Shown here in pieces: positions 27,086-36,600 of a DNA stretch of 55,471 nucleotides. The position numbers were made by a program, and so were the translations under genes. A model generated the notes under the pieces. That model was not told the origin of the DNA. It searched no databases and saw only the letters and a list, made by a program, of their open reading frames with translations. Each line of letters begins with the position of its first letter. Position 1 is the first letter of the stretch. The stretch spans positions 1 through 55,471 of the forward strand of contig DYNZ01000013.1 in NCBI GenBank assembly GCA_020720805.1. Reading direction: 5' to 3'. The DNA is from Leptospira biflexa. GTDB lineage: Bacteria; Spirochaetota; DYNZ01.

Positions 27086-27589
27086 TATACCAACAAACAT
27101 CGATGCTTCGATAAACTTGTATGGTGAGCCTGCGATGCATCGAGCTTGTCGAGATGTCGAACCACAGCACAAGATTTACTTCGATAGACTCAGTACAAGT
27201 GACCGGTTGGGCAATGCCATAACCGCGTCCTTATCGACCTTGGGTCAGCTCTTCTCCATCCGTGGAGTCGCTGACACTAGTCCATCCGTGGACGTCGGTC
27301 GTTCCTGTGACTTCCTGTCACCCGCGACACTCGTGCATCCGTGCACATCGCATTGACCGTTGCAGGATGTCTTGACTGCATGGCGTTGCCTTGCAGTCGG
27401 GGTAATGCCAGGTCGTGGTATTATACCGAAAAGAAATTGGTTTTCCCCAGGGCATCGCCCCGGGAAACCATGCCTGAAAGGATAACGAAGCTTGTGCTGA
27501 GCAAGGTTGAAGCACCAGAAAGTGCGAAAAGCACTTTCTTCGCAGTATACCAACGACCTTTTGGCACAAAGTCCATTGCAAACAGTATA
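27086..27589 (+). mobile_element. Type-A MITE-like element, copy 2, carrying a nested type C
   Basis: 504 bases from TATACCAACAAACATCG to GCAAACAGTATA. It has a longer left arm than 13351-13621, and this extra arm is shared, inverted, with 48374-48569. A type-C element (27424-27547) interrupts it; without that and one TA the length is 378. It lies in the 1.1-kb gene-free stretch 26914-28055, whose only other recognisable content is the C element at 27751. Between them, 27590-27750 is AT-rich with nothing seen. Confidence 0.8.
27424..27547 (+). mobile_element. Type-C MITE-like element, copy 1, nested in type A
   Basis: 124 bases, TACCGAAAAGAAATTGG to CTTTCTTCGCAGTA, flanked on both sides by TA. 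The uninterrupted type-A sequence at 13577-13582 (TATTACCAACG context) shows the insertion point. An internal hairpin GTGCGAAAAGCAC lies near the right end. Confidence 0.8.
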
Positions 27590-27750
27590 TCCGTAAATTA
27601 GTAAGTAAGAATACATAGAGTATCGATTTCTGTGATTTGTCTATATCTTTTTCCTGATTGAACAAAAAAGAGAAGTTGATTTTTTAAATTTTGCTTTTTT
27701 GATTTTTACGTTTGAAAAATTGCAAAATAATGAATCAATTGTAAATATTA

Positions 27751-28036
27751 TACCGAAAAGAAAATGGTTTTCCCCGCAGCATCGCTTCCTTTTTGTATTT
27801 TATAATTCGGAGGCGATACGCACGTTGCGCGGCATCGCTTCTGTTGTAATTTTTCAGTTTAGAAGCGATACGAAGACGCATCGCCCCGGGAAACCATGTC
27901 TGTCCCCGCAAAAGCCTTGGAAAGGTTTTGCGGGGACATGCCGAATTTCAATGAAAATTCGGCAGCAAGGATAACGAAGCTTGTGCTGAGCAAGGTTGAA
28001 GCACCAGAAAGTGCGAAAAGCACTTTCTTTGCAGTA
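27751..28036 (+). mobile_element. Type-C MITE-like element, copy 2
   Basis: 286 bases with ends TACCGAAAAGAAAATGG and CTTTCTTTGCAGTA, preceded by TA. Internal hairpins: TGTCCCCGCAAAA paired with TTTTGCGGGGACA, TGCCGAATTT paired with AAATTCGGCA, and repeated GCATCGCTTC/GAAGCGAT units. The right end is 5 bases before the AGGAG ribosome site of the shikimate kinase gene, so any promoter for that gene must lie in or beyond the element. Confidence 0.8.
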
Positions 28037-28055
28037 TGTTTAGGAGAAAATGGCT

Positions 28056-28631
28056 ATGCGTCTGGCTTTGATGGGACCGCGCGGTTCTGGTAAAACCACA
28101 ATATCCTATTATCTGGCCGCTCTGACTGGCTGGCCACTTTATAGCTTGGATTACCTGATAGCCTATGAGGCTGGTCAGAGCATTCCACAGATGGTAGCCA
28201 ATCCAGCTTTGGGCTGGCCGGTATTTCGTGATATTGAGTATGAGGTGCTTAAAAAAGCGGTTCGAACCGACCATGCGATCCTGGATTGCGGCGGCGGAGT
28301 TGTTGTAGATTTGGATCCAAAGGGCGAGGAGATTTTCAGCCAACGCAAGGCAAATCTCCTACAGCAATGCCGGACGATTCTGCTCTGGCCGCAGGCGGAG
28401 CAGGTGCTTGATGCCATGGCAGGGGATGGCAGCAGACCGGTTTTGAGCTCCACACGTAGCGCAGCAGAGATACTGCAAAGGAGGGAGTCCTGGTACAGGC
28501 AGGTGGCGCATCACACGATTCCCGTTGAAGGCTTGGGTAATCTGGGTATCTATCAAAAGCTGGCTATGTCAATTCTGGATCAGTGCGGAATTTCTTACGA
28601 AGTTCCCTCATGGTTGACGGAAAATAGTTGA
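28056..28631 (+). CDS. aroK: Shikimate kinase-like protein
   Basis: 191 residues. Walker A GPRGSGKTT (7-15), substrate Asp 32 (SLDYLI, the first Asp of the usual DxD is missing), FRDIEYEVL, CGGGVV and SRPVL, matching the RPLL signature. It would phosphorylate shikimate in aromatic amino acid synthesis; another small P-loop kinase is possible. AGGAG is 9 bases before ATG 28056 and only 3 before ATG 28050, so the second is preferred. No other aro gene is near. Confidence 0.8.
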   Translation: MRLALMGPRGSGKTTISYYLAALTGWPLYSLDYLIAYEAGQSIPQMVANPALGWPVFRDIEYEVLKKAVRTDHAILDCGGGVVVDLDPKGEEIFSQRKANLLQQCRTILLWPQAEQVLDAMAGDGSRPVLSSTRSAAEILQRRESWYRQVAHHTIPVEGLGNLGIYQKLAMSILDQCGISYEVPSWLTENS

Positions 28632-28725
28632 AAGGAAATTTTTCGATTTACAAATCCTGAGATCTTTTTTCACATACTGTTTCGTGCGGAAAAAAAAGGA
28701 AACATGGTAAGGAAAGGGGCAGCCT

Positions 28726-30639
28726 ATGACAGACCAATCCTCTTATGCAAAGGAAATTGACGAGAGAGAGCTTATCGTCCGTAAATTATCACCCTTCTGG
28801 TCCTCTTTGGCCCTCTATCTGGGCGCTCTTGCCTCACTGTTTGTGATCTGGATGAATACCTTTGGCAGTATGCGAGAGCTCTGGCTCAATAGCCTCATCT
28901 GGAGCTTGCTGGCTTTCCTCGGTTTTTTGCAATATCCACCCATGAAACGCGGCAATGTGAAGGTAAAATTCGGTCTTGATCTGGTGTTTGCGTTGATTGC
29001 GCTTTCTGTTGCCATCTATCTCATTATTTTTGAGAATAGTCTTCGTGACCGAAATGAAGAGATGATTCCTACCGATTTTCTCTTTGCCGCACTAGCCGTT
29101 GTCTTTACAATCGAGTTGTCACGCCGCACTACCGGCTGGATTATTCCTGGACTCTCGATTTTTTTCATCCTGTATGCGATGTGGCTGGGTAATTTGTTTC
29201 CTGGTGTTTTTCATTTCGCTGGATTGAGCTGGGAGCGTCTGCTCTACCGCCTCTTCTACACTGATGAGGGAATATTTGGAACGATAGCGACCATCTCCTC
29301 CACCTTTGTCTATATGTTTATCATCTTTGCCGCCTTTTTACTGCGTTCCGGCGCAGGTGATTTTATCATTCGTCTGGCACAGGCGACAACAGGAAAGATA
29401 ACAGGCGGTCCAGGTCTGGTCGCAGTGGTCTCTTCTGGATTGATGGGCACCATTAGCGGCAATGCGATTTCCAATGTGGTCACTACCGGAACCATCACCA
29501 TTCCCATGATGAAACGGGCTGGCTTCGAGCCAAAGTTTGCCGCAGCTGTCGAGACAGCAGCCTCAACTGGTGGGCAGATTATGCCGCCGATTATGGGCGC
29601 AGGCGCCTTTATCATGGCCGAATACACCCAGATTCCCTATAGCACAATAGCACTTGTATCCTTTTTACCCGGAATTTTATACTTCTTCAGCGTAGGAATC
29701 TACGTTTATCTCACTGCAAAGAAAATGGATTTGAAACCCGATGCCTCTTATGCAGAGGCAAAATTGAGCTGGTCCTTTTTGTTCGAAGGGATTCAGTTTA
29801 TTCTGCCCATTTCGATTTTGGTTTTTCTACTGGTCATTGGCTATACGCCAACCTATGCGGCAGGAATCAGTATTTTGGCTATCGTGGCCTCCTCCTGGCT
29901 TACCAAACAGAACCGTATGGGGTTCCGGGCAGTTTTGGAAGCATTGTCCATGGGAACCAAGAATATGATAACCACAGGTATTCTACTGGTGACCGTAGGT
30001 ATTGTGGTGGGTATAATCTCCATGACCAGCCTCTCCCTTACCTTTGCCCAGATGGTAACTCAGTGGTCCGATGGGAATTTATTCATTGCACTTGTTCTGA
30101 TCACACTTGCCTCGCTTGTACTTGGAATGGGGTTGCCTGTCACAGCATCGTATATCATTCTGGCGATTCTGGCTGGTCCAGCGCTTGCTAAGCTCGGGAT
30201 ATCGCTTCTGGCTTCGCATCTGATTATTTTTTGGGTATCCCAGGACTCCAATGTGACGCCACCTGTCTGTCTAGCAGCCTTTACCGCTGCGGGGATTGCC
30301 GGCTCGAAACCAATGGCAACTGGAGTTGCCGCCTGGAATCTCTCCAAAGCGTTATATATCATTCCTTTGATGATCGCCTACACCGGCATTGTGGATGGGT
30401 CATGGGCGGAGCGTTGGGAAGAGTTCTTTTTTGCTCTGTTTGGTTTTATTGCCTTTGCTGCGTTTATGGTGGGCTATCTGGGGAAAAAGCTTCGTTGGTG
30501 GGAAAGAGTCATTTTTGCGGTGATTACCTTCTTTCTGTTTGCTCAATTTTTCTGGTATCAGGTAGCGGCTCTGGTGGCATTGGTGGTTCTTTTTATCCTG
30601 TTTCGTTTCTTGGAGAAACGAAACAGGGCGGTGGTTTGA
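28726..30639 (+). CDS. Fused TRAP transporter permease (4TM-12TM, TAXI type)
   Basis: 637 residues, about 17 membrane helices. The first ~120 residues correspond to the small DctQ-like subunit and the remainder to DctM, with TGGPGLVAVVSSGLMGTISGNAISNVVTTGTITIPMM typical of the TAXI group, then VETAASTGGQIMPPIMGAGAF and FWVSQDSNVTPPVCLAAF. It uses an ion gradient and a periplasmic binding protein to import organic acids or similar solutes. The binding protein is probably the convergent gene 30699-31724. Confidence 0.92.
   Translation: MTDQSSYAKEIDERELIVRKLSPFWSSLALYLGALASLFVIWMNTFGSMRELWLNSLIWSLLAFLGFLQYPPMKRGNVKVKFGLDLVFALIALSVAIYLIIFENSLRDRNEEMIPTDFLFAALAVVFTIELSRRTTGWIIPGLSIFFILYAMWLGNLFPGVFHFAGLSWERLLYRLFYTDEGIFGTIATISSTFVYMFIIFAAFLLRSGAGDFIIRLAQATTGKITGGPGLVAVVSSGLMGTISGNAISNVVTTGTITIPMMKRAGFEPKFAAAVETAASTGGQIMPPIMGAGAFIMAEYTQIPYSTIALVSFLPGILYFFSVGIYVYLTAKKMDLKPDASYAEAKLSWSFLFEGIQFILPISILVFLLVIGYTPTYAAGISILAIVASSWLTKQNRMGFRAVLEALSMGTKNMITTGILLVTVGIVVGIISMTSLSLTFAQMVTQWSDGNLFIALVLITLASLVLGMGLPVTASYIILAILAGPALAKLGISLLASHLIIFWVSQDSNVTPPVCLAAFTAAGIAGSKPMATGVAAWNLSKALYIIPLMIAYTGIVDGSWAERWEEFFFALFGFIAFAAFMVGYLGKKLRWWERVIFAVITFFLFAQFFWYQVAALVALVVLFILFRFLEKRNRAVV
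30597..30627 (+). repeat. 14-bp perfect hairpin in the 3' end of the TRAP gene
   Basis: CCTGTTTCGTTTCT and AGAAACGAAACAGG are exact inverted repeats with the loop TGG. They lie wholly inside the coding region, in the last 15 codons before the stop. No T run follows on either strand, so this is not a standard intrinsic terminator. Confidence 0.75.
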
Positions 30640-30646
30640 AAGTGCC

Positions 30647-30674
30647 GGCAGCCGTATAGGTACCAACGGCTGCC
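30647..30674. repeat. Stem-loop between convergent TRAP genes
   Basis: GGCAGCCGT and ACGGCTGCC form a perfect 9-bp stem with a 10-base loop between the two stop codons. It is suitable as a transcription barrier or mRNA end stabiliser for both genes, but has no T tract. Confidence 0.55.
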
Positions 30675-30698
30675 CAATGTCAAGAAATGATGTCGTGA

Positions 30699-31724
30699 TT
30701 ATTTGGGAGGCATGAGCTCCGCTGGGATTTTTATCCCTTTCTCCTGATAGAACTTTACTGCGCCGGGATGCAGTGGCACAGAAAGACCTAAAATGGCGCG
30801 ATCCAGCTTCATATCCTTTGTAGCTTTATGTTTCTCCACCAGAAATGGTAGATTGTCATAGATCGTTTTCAATGTTTTGTAAACGACATCCGCGGAAACA
30901 TCTTTATGAACCGATAGGAAATTTGGCTGCGAAATGGTTAGGATATCCTCCTTCTGGCCTGGGTAGGTGCCAGCTTTGATGACAAAACGGCTCCAAACTG
31001 GGTAGTTGGTATTCACCTTTTTAATCTGCTCATCAGAAAAGCTGAGTACCACAATTTTGTTGGCTCTCATTGTGGCAAACGCCTGGGTAATAGCCGTAGC
31101 CGGGACTCCTGCGGGAATGTTTACACCCTGGATACGACCATCTTGAAGAGCGGAAGCGGAGGGATTGTATCCTAGGTATTCCAAGGAGAAATCTTTATCA
31201 ACCTGAAAGCCGACTCCACCAAGAATAATCCGTCCGGACACCTCTGTACCGGATCCCTTTTGTCCTATGGAGAATTTTTTACCTTTAATCCCCTGAAGGT
31301 CGCTGATATTGCCATTTTTTTTGAATTTGGCATCTATAGCGAAATGTTCTACATTTTCCCATAGCATCGTCATCGAGCGTAGGAATTCAACCTTCTTGCC
31401 TTCATATTTTCCTTTTCCCTGCCATGCCATCGAGCCGAACAGCGACTGCAGGATACCCATTTGAGCCTCTTTTTTCTGCATCAGCTTGATGTTTTCACCC
31501 GATCCCGCAGTGCTGATAGCTGTCATACGGATACCGTCGCTTTTATCGAGTTTTTGGGTAGTTAGGGTAGCAATCGCAACACCAACAGGATAGAAGGTTC
31601 CTCCTGTCGTAGCAGTGCCCATAATCAGGGATGTGCCCTGTGTTCCCGGTTTGCAACTGCTCAGCAATGCCCCTACCAGAGCCAGCATAACAGCCAGAGA
31701 GAGAAAAAGTCTCATTTTTTTCAT
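30699..31724 (-). CDS. TAXI-family TRAP transporter binding lipoprotein
   Basis: About 341 residues. Lipobox LLSSC follows MKKMRLFLSLAVMLALVGA. The mature part has TAXI features: IMGTATTGGTFYPVGVAIATL, STAGSGENIKLM, GIKGKKFSIGQKGSGTEVSGRIIL and LSVPLHPGAVKFYQEKG near the end. It should capture the solute for the permease at 28726-30639. Start 31724: AGGAG lies 7 bases before this ATG. Confidence 0.9.
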   Translation of the reverse strand: MKKMRLFLSLAVMLALVGALLSSCKPGTQGTSLIMGTATTGGTFYPVGVAIATLTTQKLDKSDGIRMTAISTAGSGENIKLMQKKEAQMGILQSLFGSMAWQGKGKYEGKKVEFLRSMTMLWENVEHFAIDAKFKKNGNISDLQGIKGKKFSIGQKGSGTEVSGRIILGGVGFQVDKDFSLEYLGYNPSASALQDGRIQGVNIPAGVPATAITQAFATMRANKIVVLSFSDEQIKKVNTNYPVWSRFVIKAGTYPGQKEDILTISQPNFLSVHKDVSADVVYKTLKTIYDNLPFLVEKHKATKDMKLDRAILGLSVPLHPGAVKFYQEKGIKIPAELMPPK

Positions 31725-31907
31725 AGAAGTTCTCCTAAATCTTAGATGGCCTGTGATCAATAATTAGCGTATGATTTCCAAATTGCAAGGATTGCAAGTA
31801 AAAAAAAATGGAATTTGCAGAATAGTGTAGAATGAAATTCTAAGAGGAATGCTGACAATGGATTTTTCATTCATGTAAGGAGCGATTTGATAGATATTTT
31901 AATGCCA

Positions 31908-32288
31908 TCAGCGAAATGGCAAAAAGATTTTTTTTAAAAAAGCCAATGCACTTAAAAAGAGCAGCGTACTGATAAAGGCAAGGGTGCCGAGGCGTCCGCC
32001 AAATCCGGCGAATAGATGCAGGGAGATATGGTACAGCAAGCCGCTAAAGGCTCCGGCCATGCTGATAAGCGGCCAGGAGGCGAGCTGCGGATTTGTCATG
32101 CCCACAAAGGAGCCAGCAAAGACAACAGCAGGTAAGTGAGGCAACTGCAACAGATGACCAGCCGCGGCTCCTGCTAAACCCACCAGCGACGAGGCAACCA
32201 CCGCAGTGAGACCCTGCTTTTGTAGGATTAGGGTGACAACAGCGCCAACAGTTCCGCCGGCAATCATGGTGAGTAGATGTTTGCTCAT
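31908..32288 (-). CDS. Small membrane protein, unknown
   Basis: 126 residues, about four hydrophobic segments (LLTMIAGGTVGAVVTLIL, VVASSLVGLAGAAAGHLL, PAVVFAGSFVGM, LGTLAFISTLLFLSALAFL). Glycine- and alanine-rich helices suggest a small channel- or holin-like protein, but no family is recognised. It starts 5 bases after the stop of the preceding gene, without its own ribosome site, so it is probably coupled. Confidence 0.5.
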   Translation of the reverse strand: MSKHLLTMIAGGTVGAVVTLILQKQGLTAVVASSLVGLAGAAAGHLLQLPHLPAVVFAGSFVGMTNPQLASWPLISMAGAFSGLLYHISLHLFAGFGGRLGTLAFISTLLFLSALAFLKKIFLPFR

Positions 32289-32293
32289 GGATG

Positions 32294-32881
32294 TCAGTTC
32301 ATCATTTCTTTGATCTGGAAGGTACCTTTTTTAGAAGAATAGATCATATTCACCAAAGGGATAAATTCAGATTTATTGTTAGAATGCCATTCGACCCTTA
32401 TACCCAGGGAGATAGTTGTACCAACCCTGGGAAGCTGGATCCAGAATGCCACGCTATTGTCGTTATGCTCATACTTTGTAAATAATTTTTTTGCTTTTTG
32501 TTCGATGGCATTCAGCTTTTCCTGTGGTAGAACCTGCTCTGTAATATCGATTAATTTGCCGTTGGCTAGTTTTACAAACCGAATCCTTACGATAGAACAA
32601 GCAGGGCCGCAGCCAAAAGTAAGATGAGCGGCAAAATGTCCTTTAGTGTGGGTGAAAAGAGCGATTGTTTCAAACGAAGACTCTGCCATAGGCGTTCGAT
32701 AGTGGATGTAGCCCTCCTTCGTCTGTTGCAGTGTTACCCTCGGTATTTGTGCAGCATCCACTCCATTGGCTTTTGCGATGGACTGAATATACTGGCTTAG
32801 CAAAGATGATGTCTGCCCCTTAAGAGAGAGGGAAACCAGTAATATCGTTATTCCGGCGAAAAAAGAAATTTTATTAACCAT
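32294..32881 (-). CDS. Exported protein of unknown function
   Basis: 195 residues. Signal peptide MVNKISFFAGITILLVSLSLKG, then a mixed domain with TFGCGPACSIVRIRFVKLANG (two cysteines that could form a disulfide) and QLPRVGTTISLGIRVEWHS. No known family. It lies 29 bases after the activase fragment, in the same direction, and before the small membrane protein. Confidence 0.55.
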   Translation of the reverse strand: MVNKISFFAGITILLVSLSLKGQTSSLLSQYIQSIAKANGVDAAQIPRVTLQQTKEGYIHYRTPMAESSFETIALFTHTKGHFAAHLTFGCGPACSIVRIRFVKLANGKLIDITEQVLPQEKLNAIEQKAKKLFTKYEHNDNSVAFWIQLPRVGTTISLGIRVEWHSNNKSEFIPLVNMIYSSKKGTFQIKEMMN

Positions 32882-32910
32882 TCATTCTCATCCCAATTCT
32901 GCAATCCTGA

Positions 32911-33696
32911 TCAGGAAGCAAATCGTTTGCGAAGTCGATCCAATAAAGCTTTCCCGCTGGGCAAACTTAGAAATTTTTGCATGCCTTCTGTGGTAGCCTG
33001 TGTTATCAATCGTCTTGGCTTCGGATATTTGAGATAAGGAATGATGGTTTCATTCTTGTTGCCGCCCGTGCCATCGTATGTTAAGGAGACCATCGGTATT
33101 CCTGTTACCTCCTGAATGCGCTGGCTCATTGCCTCTGTAATCAGGGAGGCGCAGCAGAATCCCGGACTGGTTTGTACAAACAAAGAGAGATCAGGATAAA
33201 ATTTGCTGAGGTAGTGTACCTTGAGAATATTGTCCACGGATTCTCCATGGTTTTCAATGGCTATGTTAAACTTGGAAAGAATATTTTTAGGCTCATCGTT
33301 GTAGTTGTGCATTGGTTCGCCGATGATCCGTTCGAAAAAGGGATAATACTTTTGATCCAGTCTGGCTGAAAGAGCCAGTAGCGCTTTGGAAGAGAGAACA
33401 TTCATATATTTACTCTCTTTCATCCATTTGCGCAAGTACTGCGGTGCGACCATGCGGGCAAAATAACTAAAGGGAGTTGTAATCACTTCACCACCATTGG
33501 CTTCGATAAAACGGATGAGATCCTGATTCAGAATATCATTATTTCTGGCGTAGATGTCACCAAAAATTGCAACTTTCGGTTTTTGCACGCGCTGTATTTT
33601 AATAGCAGAAAAAATTTCTGCTATTAAAATACAGCGCGTGGCTGAAGTTTTGTTCCTGTTCAAACTCTTTTTCCAGCAAGGCAAGACTTTCAGCAA
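32911..33696 (-). pseudogene. C-terminal part of the CoA-dehydratase activase, out of frame
   Basis: The useful sequence starts near 33613 with SAIKIQRVQKPKVAIFGDIYARNNDILNQDLIRFIEANGGEV, typical of the last domain of 1400-residue activase-like proteins. QTSPGFCCASLITEAM carries cysteines suited to an Fe-S site, and SLTYDGTGGN follows. It is in the +1 frame relative to the upstream ORF (33599-37240). Joining them needs removal of one base in the A/T run at 33609-33614. The ATG at 33696 lies in the overlap and is unlikely to be a natural start. Whether the gene is broken, recoded or mis-sequenced is open. Confidence 0.75.
33586..33640. repeat. Perfect 26-bp inverted repeat with 3-base loop
   Basis: Arms 33586-33611 and 33615-33640 are exact reverse complements (CACGCGCTGTATTTT... 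start of the left arm), loop AAA. The repeat spans the stop codon of the upstream activase ORF and the frame break. Such a long hairpin in coding sequence is exceptional. It could stall ribosomes or polymerase, or be a fold-back artefact. Confidence 0.95.
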
Positions 33697-36600
33697 TCGC
33701 TTTGTCCGTGCTGCCGGGCACTATCTCGTAAGGGCGGTAGCGTGTTCCTGCACGTTTGAGAAGACCACCAAACATATAGGCCAGATAGCTCATCAATGCG
33801 GTATGATAGGAAAGATCTTCGTAGGTAACCTGGCCGCCATAGACCTGCGCTGCGCTGAGGTCGCCAGCATATTGGTCAACAATTTTTTTTATGTGGTATG
33901 GGTAAAGTTTGATGTTGCAGGCCAGCGGAGAATCAATCATCCAGAGAACGGTTTTCGCGGGATCAAGATTATGCGTCCTAAGATAAGCAATAAATTCTTC
34001 AGCTATGATATTCATGGGAATACATTGACCGCTGTTATGGCGCAGACTTTTTTGGATGAGCTCCTCGCTTTCCGTTAACAGTCTGGCATCATAGCCAGCA
34101 TGGCGCAGGTTTGCGGCTATCAAGCGAATCGACATCTCGTCCCAGTTCGGCAGCAGAATAGTCTTGCCGGTCAGGGTAGCCGCTTTCATCGGGATATGGT
34201 ATAGCCCCTGAGGTTTTAGTTTGTCTTCTTTTTGAAAGTGGTTGCGAAAAGCACGAATGCTTGCCTCGATACGAGTTTCATAGCCAACGCTGGAGTCATG
34301 TTCATCGAGTTGCAAAATGAGATAGGGTTTATGATGATAATCCATCAATTCCTTGAAGTAATCGAGAATAAAGGAGTCTGGTGAACACATAAACGAGGTG
34401 ATAAATACAGGATAGAGGTTTGGATCATTAGCGATCACCTCCGCGCTCTCCATTATTTTCGCTGCAAAGTTCCAATGCAGCTCTTTTAACAAGGGCTGAA
34501 TGCGCTTTACATCTTCGGGAGTGTAGCTCAGCATATCCTGATAAAAGGTCATAATGCCGTGGTTGGCAAAAATTTCCGGAATGCCTTTGTTCAGATCCCT
34601 CGAGAGAACAGTATAAGGACGTCCTAAAAAGACGACGGAAAAATCCCCATCCTTTCCCTTGCGGCTGGTTTTCAGTAGCTCTTTCCAGCTGCTCTGCCGT
34701 TCTTTCATCTCTTTGCGCGCGTAGTCAAAGGCGTCAGAGATCTCCCAGAAGCTGAATTTTCTCTCCTTAATTTGTTTCAGGCTATAGTAGAGCTCTTTTT
34801 TTGTAAAAAATGGGCTATAGAGATACTTAATGATGGGAGAGAGAATATTTTTTGTCAGGGCTGATCCGTTGTGCTGCTCCATCATCTGGGTGGTTAATGA
34901 CGGGGCAAACTGGGTGTAATAGCAGTATTGCCTGCGCTCTTTCTGGCTTACTTTTTTATTGTCCAGATAGTACGGTAAAAACAGGTAATCGCTTTTGCTG
35001 GCTGCTTCAGCGACATGACCATGAAATGCCGCCATGGGTGCGCAGAATTCGGCGCCACTCATTTTTTTCCCTATTTTTACGGCTCCTTTGAATGCCCCGG
35101 TATGGACAGTTTTTACATTCAGCTTGTCAAAAAAAAGCTGCCAGAAAGGAATATCCTCAGCAATATGCAGAGATGCCGGTAAGCCAACCGTAAATTCATT
35201 CGGAATGGGCGACTCAATTACTTTCTGAGGTACATGAAATGTTTTTTTATGCGCCTTAAGCAGGTCAAAACCGCTGGTGTTTTTATTGACAAACTTCTGC
35301 GTTTCGAGGTCTCGGCCGCAGAGAAATCCATAAGCGACGGATTGGCCGCTGACCTCAGCTATGGTTACTTTGCAGTGGTTGGTGCAGAGCTCGCATATTT
35401 CTGAACGAATGGGAATATCCTGCCTGTAAAGGGACAGACCTCTAAATGAGCTCTCACCTTTTTTTTCTTCGCGCAACAATAGAGCGGTTCCCAATGCGCC
35501 GGTCAGATGGCAAAATTTGGAAACAAAAATTGGTTTACCGAGGCGCTGTTCAAACGCGGCTACCAAAGCACGATTTTTTGCCGTGGCGCCCTGAAAGCAG
35601 ACGACTTCGCCGATATTTTTTTCTATGGCAACCTTTGTCAGATAATTTTCTCTGACGGAATGCAATACAGTGGCCAGCACCTCATCGACTTCGTAACCGT
35701 CCTGGATCAGGTGGTTGATGTCTCTTTCCATAAATACCGTACAACGGTCGCTGGCCATAGGAGCCCGCTGACCTTCAGCGCGGCCTGCGTACATCGCCAG
35801 GGAGCAGTCCAGTTTGCCAGCCTGCTCTTCGATAAAGGAGCCTGTGCCTGCAGCGCAGACATTGTTCATGATCGAAAAGGTCACTCTGCCGTGGCGCATA
35901 GTTGTAAATTTTGCATCCTGCCCACCGATCTCGATAATGGTGTCTGTCTCAGGATTGAGCTCAAAGGCAGCTCTGGCATGAGCCGTGATCTCATCCACCA
36001 TGAGGTCGGCACCAATAATCTGGCCAATAAATTTCCGGCCTGATCCAGTTGTACCTGTCCCCAGAAATATAAGGCGAAAATTTGGAAAGAGTTGCTGCAT
36101 CTGGTCAATGGCATAGAGGAGAGCCTTGACAGCATAGAGCGGCTTGGCCGCTGTCTTTGTGTAAAAACCAGCAAGAACATCTCCATCGGGTAAAAGTAGG
36201 GCGGCCTTGGTGCTGGTGGAACCGATATCGATTCCCAGGTAAACAGAAAGTTGCTGTTCTGCAACGATAGGAAGATAGATGTCCACCTCCACCGGATGGG
36301 AGTGACCAATGGATGCGCTCTCCTGTTCATAACGCTTCCAGGAGTCAAAATCCGGATATTCTGTTAAATGGAGTTGTAAAGAGTCAAATTGGTATTTACG
36401 GTTTGTGTGTTGGGGGTTATAAAGCTCTTCTAGGCGGAGAGCCTGGGGTGCAAATAGGTTCTCTGAATGCTCTTTCCTGTAGTGAACCACAGCGCCCATG
36501 GCCTCCAATAAATGCGAGCGCGGATCTGTGTGGAGTTTGCAACCGAGAAGCTCTTCGAGGTGGCGCACAACTGCAGCGTTTTTGGCAACACTCCCGGTAA

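Noticed and set aside
27245-27665. Several open frames of 85-125 codons in the repeat region
   Set aside because: They follow hairpin repeats, recur as shadows at 13500 and 28000, and lack ribosome sites.
27086-28036. Clustered repeats as a possible CRISPR array
   Set aside because: Repeats are of unequal length, palindromic at several scales and not separated by uniform spacers; no cas gene is present.
33599-33640. A -1 slippery heptamer (A AAT TTT, minus strand) at the activase frame break
   Set aside because: It is in the right register for -1 slippage, but the downstream homologous frame is +1. A -1 slip would not reach it, so programmed -1 frameshifting does not explain the gene.
33554-34078. 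Open frame of 174 codons on the plus strand
   Set aside because: It is antisense to the activase, and part of its peptide mirrors the real one only because of the palindrome.
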